Below the pieces are notes generated by a model. The model was not told the DNA's origin and did no database searches. It saw only the letters and a list, made by a program, of their open reading frames with translations. From contig OX393549.1 in NCBI GenBank assembly GCA_947650365.1, positions 33,721,575-33,785,574 on the forward strand: DNA of 64,000 nt, in the 5' to 3' direction. This document shows, piece by piece, positions 11,911-22,582 of this stretch. Each line of letters opens with the position of its first letter. Position 1 is the first letter of the stretch. The DNA comes from Chamaelirium japonicum (Eukaryota > Streptophyta > Magnoliopsida > Liliales > Melanthiaceae). Position numbers and translations under genes: made by a program.

Positions 11911-12387
11911 CATCTCACAAAAAAGACTTATGTCAAACTTTCCATACGTAAAATCCAAAAAAGATTGATCAATCAGCTGTAACGCACAAGACCGAGCATT
12001 GGCCATCACATAGATGACACATAGGCAGATTGCAAATTATCTCGGTGCAGAAGTCTTCGTGCCGGATTGTATTTCTGATTATCAAAAAAAAAAAAAGATT
12101 GTGTTTTAGCTCTCTACGTACCACTCTGTATTCGGAGATGTTAGTTAATCTCACACTCGTATAGGGATAACAACGGTGTGATTTATAAACCGCACCGCAG
12201 AGTACAGTTTTGGTTTGCCAAAATATGAGGTAAAGCTTCCCAGTCCTATTCCCATCTTGTGGGCTCAAAATTCAGCCCAAGTTGGGCCCAAGTTGGGCCG
12301 ACTATCACCGTAACCGAAATCCCCATCTAAATTGTTGCGGTCAAACCCCTTCCAAATCCCTGCTCTCTCTCTCTCTCTCTCTCTCGG
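11911..12387. other. region upstream of the PPR gene, with CT tract
   Basis: A CT microsatellite at about 12363-12384 lies immediately before the start codon, a common feature of plant leaders. A GGTTTGCCAAAATA motif near 12210 recurs at about 60312. No other gene is visible. Confidence 0.5.
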
Positions 12388-14519
12388 ATGGCCTTCCCTA
12401 AGCCCCTCTTCTGCCACCTCAAATCCCTAAAACCATCCCGCATCCACCGCCACCCAGCTCTCTCCGGCACTCGCCGCCACCTCTCTTTCGCCACCCCGGA
12501 AGAGGCCGCCGCCGAGAGGCACCTCCGGAAGGTCCGCCTCGGAATCAATCCCCCTCTCTCCTCCCTCCGCCACTTGCAACCCCCTCCCCCGCCTCAGCAG
12601 AGGGCCTCTCCCACCCCCAGGAACCCCAACGTCACTAAGCTGCCGGAGCCCGCCTCCGCCGTCTCCGGTGCCCGACTCGTCCTCCACAATCGGATCCTCT
12701 CCCTCATCCGGGATGACGACCTCAACGAGGCCGTCCTCCTCGTCCGCCACTCAATCTACTCCAACTGCCGCCCCACCGTCTTCACCTGCAACGCCGTCCT
12801 CGCCGCCCTCCTCGGTCGCTCCCGCCACGCCGACCTCGTCGCCCTCCACCGCTTCGTCACCCAGGCCGGTATTGCCCCCAACGTCGTCACCCACAACCTC
12901 CTCCTGCAGGCCTACTGCTACCGCAAGCGGACCGACACCACCCTCGAGCATTACCGTGTCATCCTCCGTGACTCCCCCTTCACCCCCTCCCCCACCACCT
13001 ACCGAATCCTCATCAAGGGCCTCCTGAATTGACTCCAGGCTCGATGATGCGGTGAATCTCAAGGACGAGATGACTGCCAAGGCCTTCTGCCCAACCGACC
13101 CAACCGTTTACAACCTCCTCATGTCCGGGTTCATCGAGAATGGCAACCCGGACCAGGCATTGAACTTGTGCGAGGAGCTGAAAGTGAAGCTGGGTGGCGG
13201 GTTGATCATGGATGGCGTCGTTTACGGTAATCTCATGAAGGCGTATTTCAAGAAGGGAATGGACAGGGATGCGATGGAGTGTTATCATGGGGTTGTCGGA
13301 GAGGGGTCTAAGGTTAGGTTCAAGGCTGTGAGCTATAATTCCATGCTGGATGCATTGAGCAAGAATGGGAAATTCGATGAGGCACTGAGGTTGTTCGACC
13401 GGATGATGGGCGAGCATGACCCACCGAGAGGGCTAACCATGAACCTGGAAAGCTTCACCGTAATGGTGGATGGGTTTTGCTCTAATGGGAGGTTCGATGA
13501 GGCAATTGCCATTTTCAGGAAGATGGGCGACAAGAAATGCAGCCCGGACACGTTTTCTTACAACAATTTGATCGAGCACCTTGGCAAGGAGCACATGGTT
13601 GCCGAGGCCGAGGAGTTTTACAGAGAGATGGGTGAGCGTGGCTGTAACCCAGATGAGGCAACCTATGTTCTGTTGATGGAGGCTTGTTTTGGTGTGAGCA
13701 GGATAGATGATGCAACTGGGTACTTCAAGAAAATGGTTGAAGTGGAGCTGAGGCCGAGCACAGGAGCATACAATAAGGTTATGGGAGGGTTGGTGAATGT
13801 GGGAAGAGTTGATGAGGCAAAAATGTTCTTTGACCAGATGGTGGAAAAGGAGTCGAAGCCAAATGTGACAAGTTATGAGATGCTGCTGCAGGCATTCTGT
13901 GAGGCAGGGAGGTTGGATGATGCACTTAAGACATTCAAAGACAATGGATGAAGGGGTGGTTTCGAAACCAGAGATGAAGGAGCTTATGGAGGCAATGTTG
14001 AGGAAGGACGGGAGGGAGGAAGAGTTAGGAAAGCTATTTGAGGAAGTGGAGAGGGAGAAGGGGGAGGCTTTAGCTCGTGCGGCAGAGGAGAAAGCAAGAG
14101 CTGAGGCTCATGCCAGGGAAGAAGTTGAGAGGACAAAGGCGAAGGCTGCCGCAAGGGAGGCAGCTATTGTCAGAGCAAGTGCTGAAGCTGTCGAGGCTGT
14201 TTTGGGAAGAATTTCATCTGCAAGCAGTGAGGAAAGAAAGGAGGAATCTTTGGGTTTGGGTACTAATGCTGTTTATGAGGGTGTACTGGAAGCAGTGACA
14301 AGTTGTAGTGGCTCAGGTGAAGGAACAAAGGCTGGAGTGGATACTACTAATTGGGGGGCATTGGAAGAGGTGATAAATGAAAGTGGCTCGGGTGAAGAAA
14401 CAAAGGGTGGAGATGAAAATGGTTTTGAACGGGAAGCTACTAACATGAGTGCACTGAAAGAGGTGAGGAACAATAGCTGCTCAAGTGAAGAAACGTGCCA
14501 GGATGGAGATGCGTTGTGA
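12388..14519 (+). pseudogene. NUWA/EMB1796-like PPR protein gene with two frameshifts
   Basis: The product matches the plant NUWA (EMB1796, At3g49240) family, a P-type pentatricopeptide protein of mitochondria that supports C-to-U RNA editing complexes. The N-terminus MAFPKPLFCHLKSLKPSRIH then RRHLSFATPEEAAAERH is the organellar presequence and family signature. About ten PPR units follow (roughly residues 95-515; for example KCSPDTFSYNNLIEHL), then an Ala/Glu/Arg-rich coiled coil and acidic Gly/Ser repeats. The reading frame is broken by one extra T at 13029/13030 and one extra A near 13943. Skipping both gives 709 continuous codons, close to the family length. The lesions may be real or assembly errors. 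GC at third positions falls from 5' to 3'. Confidence 0.8.
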
Positions 14520-15790
14520 GCTCGTTGCTTCTCATGTGGGGAGCACTGAATGAAGTGCGAAATGATGGTCGCACAGGCGAAGAAACAAAACTTGGAGATG
14601 GAAAAGCTTCATGAGCCTGAGCTCCTCTGAGACAGGTTTCTTTATATATCTTTATTATTAGAAAAGCTTTTGTATCCACTGGAGTAGCTTTGAATGGACT
14701 CACCGATGTCGCTTTCCATGTAGTTGTTATCATGGAAGTGGTGAAGTTCGATTGAACATTTAGGATTACAAGCATTAGCAATTGATGGGTTAGGAGATGG
14801 CCGTCTTAGCTCACAGCACATGCGGTCATTTGCAATTGAGAATGATGGAAGATGTTGGAGTTCTGTTACCATTTTGTTGTAGCCGTGTCTTAGTTCTACC
14901 TCATACATGGCACACTAGTTTACGGTTTGTTCTTGTGCTTGCATTCGCAGTCTCAAAAGACTTTCACATCTCATCGTTAGGTGTGTTTTGTGCAAATCAT
15001 CCTTGTGTTCTATTCTGTTTCATTTGGAAGCTTGGTAGCCTGAGTAAAATTTACTATACGAATCTTTTATGGCTTGTGGATTCAGGAGCAAAAATCAGTT
15101 CAGGACAAAACCAGACTCCTTTCCTCTCCTCTTCTCTTTTCTTCTTCCTCCTTTCCTCATGAACTCGGATAGGGTTCCATGGTGCTGGCTTGAGAAAGGT
15201 TTGGTTACCTCTGATAGAAAGTCCGGCTCAAGGTGAAGAAAATCGTCTACCAAGGCCCACAAGACTATTTGAGATGAAAAGATTTTTCCATAAAAATACA
15301 CCCTTCAAGAATGGTAATCTCATCCATTGGATGGTTCAGACGAGACATCCCTTTTCGATGGAAAAGGAACATGGAGCGAAAAGTCATGATCAAAGGGGAG
15401 AGGGGAAGAAGTGAAGTCCAGGTGGGGATGGGGAGAGTTCCATACATTTGCGGCTATACAGCCTATATTACGCCATGAAGCTGGTGGCCTATCTGGTAAT
15501 AGGGTTGTCCATCAGTAGAATTTAGGACTTGTCTGGTCTTGTACTCAAGCCTGAACCTTTCGTGATTACTAGTTAGTTCCGAATAGTGGTCTTGTGTAGC
15601 ATACTATCTTCTGTCTGACTTGTGTAGTCGCGATATCTTGGCCTTGACTTGGTACTTCACTTGTGTTAAAGCCTAGACAATTTTCTTGAATCGTAGACCC
15701 ATAAATGACGAACCCAATCGAGTTCTGTGAAAAACGTAGGTACTATTTTACTACATGCGAAAAAGAAAGATGTAGGAGCTATTTTACTTC
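14520..15790. other. 3' flank of the PPR gene
   Basis: The acidic repeat of the PPR C-terminus continues beyond the stop in another frame to about 14620 (GEETKLGDGK). The rest, to 15790, contains small open frames with no recognisable similarity. Confidence 0.5.
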
Positions 15791-15795
15791 AAGAA

Positions 15796-15947
15796 ATGCT
15801 ACTCAGACCGAAGGGTTTCCCGATTTCGGCGGCCCGATTGACGTGGCAGCGTGCAACTGGTGGCTGCAACGGTTTCAGCCACCAGTTGCACACTGCCACG
15901 TCAATCGGGCTGAACGAAATCGGGAAAACCTTCGGGCTGAATAGCAT
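15796..15947. repeat. long hairpin, ~70-bp arms (foldback MITE)
   Basis: The arms 15796-15866 and 15876-15947 are near-perfect inverse copies sharing ATGCTA, TTTCCCGATTTCG and CCCGATTGACGTGGCAG, with a loop of about 9 bases. The flanks 15742 and 15954 share TTTTACTACATG as direct repeats, which may mark a larger unit. It could be a MITE or yield a hairpin RNA. Confidence 0.8.
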
Positions 15948-16056
15948 TGCTCTTTTACTACATGTGAAAAAGAAGGATATGAAGATAGTCTGCCAGAGTG
16001 GCTGCATTCAGTCCATGGATCTATATATCCTGATGCTAAATTCGTTCTTACCCATG

Positions 16057-16430
16057 CATAGGGGTGCAAACGAGCCGAGCTTCGGTCTGTTTGAGCTTGG
16101 CTCGTTTATTAAATGACCCCAAACTTCAGGCTTGGGCTTGTCTTGTTTAATAATTGAGCCGAGCCGAACTTTGGTATGTTTGGGCTTGGCTCGTTTACTA
16201 ACGAGCCTATACTTCAGGCTAGGGTTGGCTCAACTAGTAATCGAACAAATTTGAACGATCCTGTATCAAGCTTGTTTGTGAACTCCAGACTCAGTCGAAA
16301 GCTTGGAATATGTATGTTAGGTCCATTCAAGCCTTTTATGAGCATACTCACAAGCTCTAAACAAGGATGTACGTGAGCCTGACCAATCCGAGCTTTGGTA
16401 TGTTTGGGTTTGGTTCAATTAGCAATTCAC
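16057..16430. repeat. GAGCCGAGC/GCTCGTTTA dispersed repeat
   Basis: Repeated variants of GAGCCGAGC, TTTGGTATGTTTGGG and GGCTCGTTTA are arranged in direct order. This resembles a common class of plant non-coding dispersed repeat; the element type is unknown. Confidence 0.5.
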
Positions 16431-16644
16431 ACCCACAGAAACATGATACATTTCCTGCCTTCACTCTCCAGGTTTAACGGCTCTGCTGTCAGCGTGTATT
16501 TTCCAGTAGTAAAGTAAAGTAAATTTGAGTGAGAACAGTGAATGTACTGAAGTCATTCACTTATTCCTAATTTCCTTTCACTTTGGGGTGGGAAATTTGG
16601 ACGTACTGCAACAGGAATAAAGTAATTCACACTTTTATAAATTC

Positions 16645-16850
16645 AAGGGACTTTTGCATATAACCCCCTAACAAATATAAATATTATTAATAACCCACAC
16701 TTTTAAAGTTTAATGAAAACACCTCACATATTCTGGGATCTATTAAATCTCAGAATGTGTGGGGTTATTCATAAAGCTTAAAAAGTGAGGGGGTCATTTG
16801 TAATATCAATATTGGTTAGGAGTTATACGTGAAACCCCCTAAAGCAAATC
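16645..16850. repeat. foldback element, ~90-bp imperfect arms
   Basis: The left arm, with TATAACCCCCTAAC, and the right arm, with GGTTAGGAGTTATA, are imperfect inverse copies centred near a TCTGGGATCTATTAAATCTC stretch. There is no coding capacity. Confidence 0.55.
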
Positions 16851-17027
16851 ACATTTGATGAGACTTTGGAATCACTAAAATTTACTTTACTGCTGGGAAA
16901 TGTAAATAGGGACTAGGGTTGCTCATAGAAACAGGCACAACAGCAGTTGAGAACTTGAGATCCACTCGCTCAGCATTCTTACAGTTTCTAAAGAATTATT
17001 CAACCAAGATTTGCATTCCGTAAGTGC

Positions 17028-17132
17028 CAGCAGTAAAGTCCCGGGGGGTTGGTACCCGAGACCTGGGATCGATTCCCGCTTGCCTCGACCCTCCTAGAGA
17101 TGAGACGCTGTGGGGTGCTAAAAAAAAAAGAA
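17028..17132 (+). mobile_element. candidate tRNA-derived SINE fragment
   Basis: GGTTGGTACCCGAGACCTGG followed by GATCGATTCCC resembles a pol III B box (GGTTCGANTCC), and the piece ends GGGGTGCT followed by a ten-base A run. The A box is poor and no flanking duplication was seen. It does not fold as a complete tRNA. Confidence 0.35.
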
Positions 17133-17526
17133 AGAGAGAATAGCATTCCTCCATATCACCCCTTAATACTGAGCTTTAGGTTGCACTCACAACACAACAT
17201 CCACCATTTCTTAGTGAGAGACAACAAGGATCTACAGGATATGATTTGGTGCATTATCTGGAGTTACTGCAGCTTACAGGTACTTGGTAGGTGCTCTAAC
17301 AAATTATAGAAGCAACCAACAATCTTTATTATACAGTTCGCATGAGCCCAAATCTCAGTATGCACATTGATCGGTGAAACAAACAACAGAGGTCAGAACA
17401 GAAAGCAAAGCACAACACAACACACACATACAAACACGCCACAAAATCACGCACCCCTTGGGACTTCAAAAGACCAAACACCCCGAAACTGCTCGCACTT
17501 CTCACTTTTCCGAAGACATTCTTCAG

Positions 17527-17874
17527 CTAACAGTGATTGGGTATACACACCCCGGAATCGGGGTTCTGCTGCTCCTTCCATATCCGGCCAGTGACCCGCA
17601 GCTTCAGCTCTTTCCTGTCACCCCCGGAGAAGAAGAGCGCCATGTTCCTCCGGTCGTGGCTGTCCCGTACCTTCCGGTGGCCGTCGCGGATGCTCCGGGG
17701 GGTGCCCTCCCATACGAGCTTCCTGCCGTTGGCCCCAACCTCAAGGCTGTAGCTGTAGTTCCTCGCCTCGTTCTCGTCTCCCATGAACCGGAGGAACGCC
17801 ATGTACACGGGGGCCCCCCCGAGCTGAAACGCCTCAAAGTGCAGGCAGAAGTACTGCCCAAAACAGTGGAAAAC
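17527..17874 (-). pseudogene. SINAT-type E3 ligase, last exon only
   Basis: The minus strand encodes VFHCFGQYFCLHFEAFQLGG, VYMAFLRFMGDENEARNY, RSIRDGHRKVRDSHD and NMALFFSGGDRKELKLRVTG: the C-terminal TRAF-like SINA domain of plant SEVEN IN ABSENTIA E3 ligases, which binds substrates and dimerises. A clean intron acceptor (TTTCTAG) precedes the exon at 17875 and the frame ends at a stop at 17527. A few residues normally found between DSHD and RNMALFF are missing. The RING and zinc-finger exons are not in this window; a CACTA terminus lies 89 bp upstream. It is either a broken gene or one with a very large intron. Confidence 0.8.
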
Positions 17875-17963
17875 CTAGAAAGAGAAATCGGACCAAAACC
17901 CAGTATTCAGTCACAAGCGGGTTGGTGTAATTTGAGGGGTCGATGCACAAATGAGTTTGACAA

Positions 17964-18480
17964 CACTACAAAAAAAACAGTTATTACCGACGGACACTAT
18001 CCGTCGGTAATATTAAAATTTCGTCGGTAATATTCTATAGCGACGGAAGGTATTTCCGTCGCTTGCTGTCGGGAAAGAAGGCGTCGGGGAAAACAATACG
18101 ACGGACCAAATATTACCGTCGGTAATAATAATTAATACCGACGGTAATATTAACGCCGTCGGTAATATTTAATCAATTTAAAACTAATATAATTTAGTAT
18201 TGCCGACGAAATATAAGAATCCGTCGGTAATATATAACCATTTTACCGACGGGTATATTTCATACTGTCGGTAATAATATATATATTACCGACACATATA
18301 TATATTACCCGTCGGTAATAATATATATATTACCGACCAAATTCATATAACCGTCGGTAATACTATATATATTACCGACGGATATTATATGCCGTCGGCA
18401 AATCATTAATAATTTAAAAAAAATAAAACTATTATTACCGACGGAATAATTAATTTCCGTCGGTAATAAGTATTTTTTTT
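17964..18480. repeat. CACTA left subterminal repeats
   Basis: More than fifteen copies of CCGTCGGTAATA or its inverse TATTACCGACGG occur, often as inverted pairs separated by short AT spacers. In this superfamily such motifs bind the accessory transposase protein. Confidence 0.9.
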
Positions 18481-18879
18481 TTTTAATAAATTTACCTAAA
18501 TAATGTTATTTAATTCCTGTGATTCAATACCACAATATATTACCACAATTTATCAAATATTACCATAATTTATAAAATATTACCTAAATTGATAAAAAAT
18601 TACAGCAAATTATCAAATATTACCACAGTTCTCGGCCGACAATTATAGACAAGAACAAAAAATAACCATATATTACAAAATAATATTTACACAATCCAGA
18701 ACTGAGAGATGATACATGTCCTATCTCAACCACCCCCGCCCGCCACCAACGCCGGTGCTCTCATCGATCCCCTGACGCCGCCCTATCTCAACCACGCCCG
18801 CCCACCACCAACGCTGGTGCTCTCATCGATCCCCTGACGCCGCCCTGCTCCTGCAATTAACATGTATTTGTTAAAAAAA
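18481..18879. other. AT-rich segment and ~62-bp GC-rich direct repeat
   Basis: Repeated ATATTACCACAATTTATCA-like units run from about 18530 to 18640. At about 18722-18850 a GC-rich unit CCTATCTCAACCAC to CCTGACGCCG is repeated twice. This may be a remnant of the transposase 3' region; no frame could be confirmed. Confidence 0.5.
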
Positions 18880-21800
18880 TGGTTTATATCTATAACTGAG
18901 TCTAAGCGTTAAAAAATGATAAGTTAGCGTGTTTCGATTTTGAAATAGGTTTGGATTCGATCCGATCGTAGAATTATCGGCATCCGATAATTCGAACTTG
19001 GAATTATTCCGTATTTCAGACTTGCGAGCGGGTTCTAATTGGATATTTGACCAATTTACGCTCCGATTCACCGATTTAGAGTCTAAGTGTTGAAAAATCA
19101 TAACTTAGCGTGTTTCGGATATCAAATAGCTAGGTTTGGATTCGATCGGATCGTCATCGGATCGGCATTCGATAATTCGAACTTGGAATTATTCCGAATT
19201 TCGGACTTGCGAGCGGGTTCTAATTGGATATTTGACCAATTTACGCTCCGATTCACCGATTTAGAGTCTAAGTGTTGGAAAATCATAAGTTAGCGTGTTT
19301 CGGATATAAAATAGGTTTGGATTCGATAGGATCGTCATCGGCTCGGCATCCGATAATTCGAACTTGGAATTATTCCGTATTTCGGACTTGCGAGCGGGTT
19401 CTAATTAGATATTTGACCAATTTACGCTCCGATTCACCGATTTAGAGTCTAAGTGTTGGAAAATCATAAGTTAGCGTGTTTCGGATATAAAATAGGTTTG
19501 GATTCGATCGGATCGTCATCGGCTCGGCATCCGATAATTCGAACTTGGAATTATTCCGTATTTCGGACTTGCGAGCGGGTTCTAATTGGATATTTGACCA
19601 ATTTACGCTCCGATTCACCGATTTAGAGTTTAAGTGTTGGAAAATCATAAGTTAGCGTGTTTCGGATATGAAATAGGTTTGGATTCGATCCGATCGTCAT
19701 CGGATAGGCATCCGGTAATTCGAAGTTGGAATTATTCCGTATTTCGGACTTGCGAGCGGGTTCTAATTGGATATTTGACCAATTTACGCTCCGATTCACC
19801 GATTTAGAGTCTAAGTGTTGGAAAATCATAAGTTAGCGTGTTTCGGATATAAAATAGGTTTGGATTCGATCGGATCGTCATCGGCTCGGCATCCGATAAT
19901 TCGAACTTGGAATTATTCCGTATTTCGGACTTGCGAGCGGGTTCTAATTGGATATTTGACCAATTTACGCTCCGATTCACCGATTTAGAGTCTAAGTGTT
20001 GGAAAATCATAAGTTAGCGTGTTTCGGATATAAAATAGGTTTGGATTCGATTGGATCGTCATCGGCTCGGCATCCGATAATTCGAACTTGGAATTATTCC
20101 GTATTTCGGACTTGCGAGCGGGTTCTAATTGGATATTTGACCAATTTACGCTCCGATTCACCGATTTAGAGTCTAAGTGTTGGAAAATCATAAGTTAGCG
20201 TGTTTCGGATATAAAATAGGTTTGGATTCGATCGGATCGTCATCGGCTCGGCATCCGATAATTCGAACTTGGAATTATTCCGTATTTCAGACTTGCGAGC
20301 GGGTTCTAATTGGATATTTGACCAATTTACGCTCCGATTCACCGATTTAGAGTCTAAGTGTTGGAAAATCATAAGTTAGCGTGTTTCGGATATAAAATAG
20401 GTTTGGATTCGATTGGATCGTCATCGGCTCGGCATCCGATAATTCGAACTTGGAATTATTCCGTATTTCGGACTTGCGAGCGGGTTCTAATTGGATATTT
20501 GACCAATTTACGCTCCGATTCACCGATTTAGAGTCTAAGTGTTGGAAAATCATAAGTTAGCGTGTTTCGGATATAAAATAGGTTTGGATTCGATTGGATC
20601 GTCATCGGCTCGGCATCCGATAATTCGAACTTGGAATTATTCCGTATTTCGGACTTGCGAGCGGGTTCTAATTGGATATTTGACCAATTTACGCTCCGAT
20701 TCGCCGATTTAGAGTCTAAGTGTTGGAAAATCATAAGTTAGCGTGTTTCGGATATAAAATAGGTTTGGATTCGATCGGATCATCATCGGATCGGCATTCG
20801 ATAATTCGAACTTGGAATTATTCCGAATTTCGGACTTGCGAGTGGGTTCTAATTGGATATTTGACCAATTTACGCTCCGATTCACCGATTTAGAGTCTAA
20901 GTGTTGGAAAATCATAAGTTTTCGGATATAAAATAGGTTTGGATTCGATCGGATCGTCATCGGCTCGGCATCCGATAATTCGAACTTGGAATTATTCCGT
21001 ATTTCGGACTTGCGAGTGGGTTCTAATTGGATATTTGACCAATGTACGCTCCGATTCACCGATTTAGAGTCTAAGTGTTGGAAAATCATAAGTTAGCGTG
21101 TTTCGAATATGAAATAGGTTTGGATTCGATCCGATCGTCATCGGATCGGCATCCGGTAATTCGAAGTTGGAATTATTCCGTATTTCGAACTTGCGAGCGG
21201 GTTCTAATTGGATATTTGACCAATTTACGCTCCGATTCACCGATTTAGAGTCTAAGTGTTGGAAAATCATAAGTTAGCGTGTTTCGGATATAAAATAGGT
21301 TTGGATTCGATCGGATCGTCATCGGCTCGGCATCCGATAATTCGAACTTGGAATTATTCCGTATTTCGGACTTGCGAGCGGGTTCTAATTGGATATTTGA
21401 CCAATTTACGCTCCGATTCACCGATTTAGAGTCTAAGTGTTGGAAAATCATAAGTTAGCGTGTTTCGGATATGAAATAGGTTTGGATTCGATCCGATCGT
21501 CATCGGATCGGCATCCGGTAATTCGAAGTTGGAATTATTCCGTATTTCGGACTTGCGAGCGGGTTCTAATTGGATATTTGACCAATTTACGCTCCGATTC
21601 ACCGATTTAGAGTCTAAGTGTTGGAAAATCATAAGTTAGCGTGTTTCGGATATAAAATAGGTTTGGATTCGATTAGATCGTCATCGGCTCGGCATCCGAT
21701 AATTCGAACTTGGAATTATTCCGTATTTCGGACTTGCGAGCGGGTTCTAATTGGATATTTGACCAATTTACGCTCCGATTCACCGATTTAGAGTCTAAGT

Positions 21801-22445
21801 GTTGGAAAATCATAAGTTAGCGTGTTTCGGATATAAAATAGGTTTGGATTCGATCGGATCGTCATCGGCTCGGCATCCGATAATTCGAACTTGGAATTAT
21901 TCCGTATTTCGGACTTGCGAGCGGGTTCTAATTGGATATTTGACCAATTTACGCTCCGATTCACCGATTTAGAGTCTAAGTGTTGGAAAATCATAAGTTA
22001 GCGTGTTTCGGATATAAAATAGGTTTGGATTCGATCGGATCGTCATCGGATCAGCATTCGATAATTCGAACTTGGAATTATTCCGAATTTTGGACTTGCG
22101 AGTGGGTTCTAATTGGATATTTGACCAATTTACGCTCCGATTCACCGATTTAGAGTCTAAGTGTTGGAAAATCATAAGTTTTCGGATATAAAATAGGTTT
22201 GGATTCGATCGGATCGTCATCGGCTCGGCATCCGATAATTCGAACTTGGAATTATTCCGTATTTCGGACTTGCGAGTGGGTTCTAATTGGATATTTGACC
22301 AATTTACGCTCCGATTCACCGATTTAGAGTCTAAGTGTTGGAAAATCATAAGTTAGCGTGTTTCGGATATGAGATAGGTTTGGATTCGATCCGATCGTCA
22401 TCGGATCGGCATCCGGTAATTCGAAGTTGAAATTATTCCGTATTT
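18880..22445. repeat. 181-bp tandem satellite array, about 20 units
   Basis: Units of 181 bp (start GATTTAGAGTCTAAGTG) repeat about twenty times with very high similarity. Two units are 174 bp because AGCGTGT is missing (near 20920 and 22180). Variant types V (GCATTCGATAATTC), S (short) and G (GGTAATTCGAAGTTGG) occur in the order V-S-G at 20705 and again at 21965, 1260 bp apart, which equals six full units plus one short unit. The period is not a multiple of three, so the repeated 68-residue open frames are artefacts. The array sits between the last recognisable transposase exon and the left terminus. Confidence 0.95.
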
Positions 22446-22582
22446 CGGACCTTTGCAAGTAATTTGATTTCGTCACTTACGTTTGATTTCTCTACCTGTT
22501 TCAGATTATGATTAATTAATATATATCATATAAGTATTAGGAAGCTTATTATAGTTTTAATGAAGTTAATATGAATGTTTAC

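Noticed and set aside
12427-13551. Antisense Gly/Glu/Val-rich frames opposite the PPR gene
   Set aside because: They are shadows of GC-rich coding sequence on the other strand.
17028-17132. tRNA gene
   Set aside because: Only a B-box-like word is present; the cloverleaf arms and a good A box are missing and an A tail follows, so a SINE fragment is likelier.
18871-22349. Repeated 68-residue minus-strand open frames (MIFQHLDSKSVNRSVNW type)
   Set aside because: They follow the 181-bp DNA period, which is not a multiple of three, so each unit changes frame; only across a 174-bp unit do two fuse. They are a by-product of the satellite.
18880-22445. CRISPR array
   Set aside because: The units are contiguous 181-bp copies without variable spacers, in a plant nuclear context.
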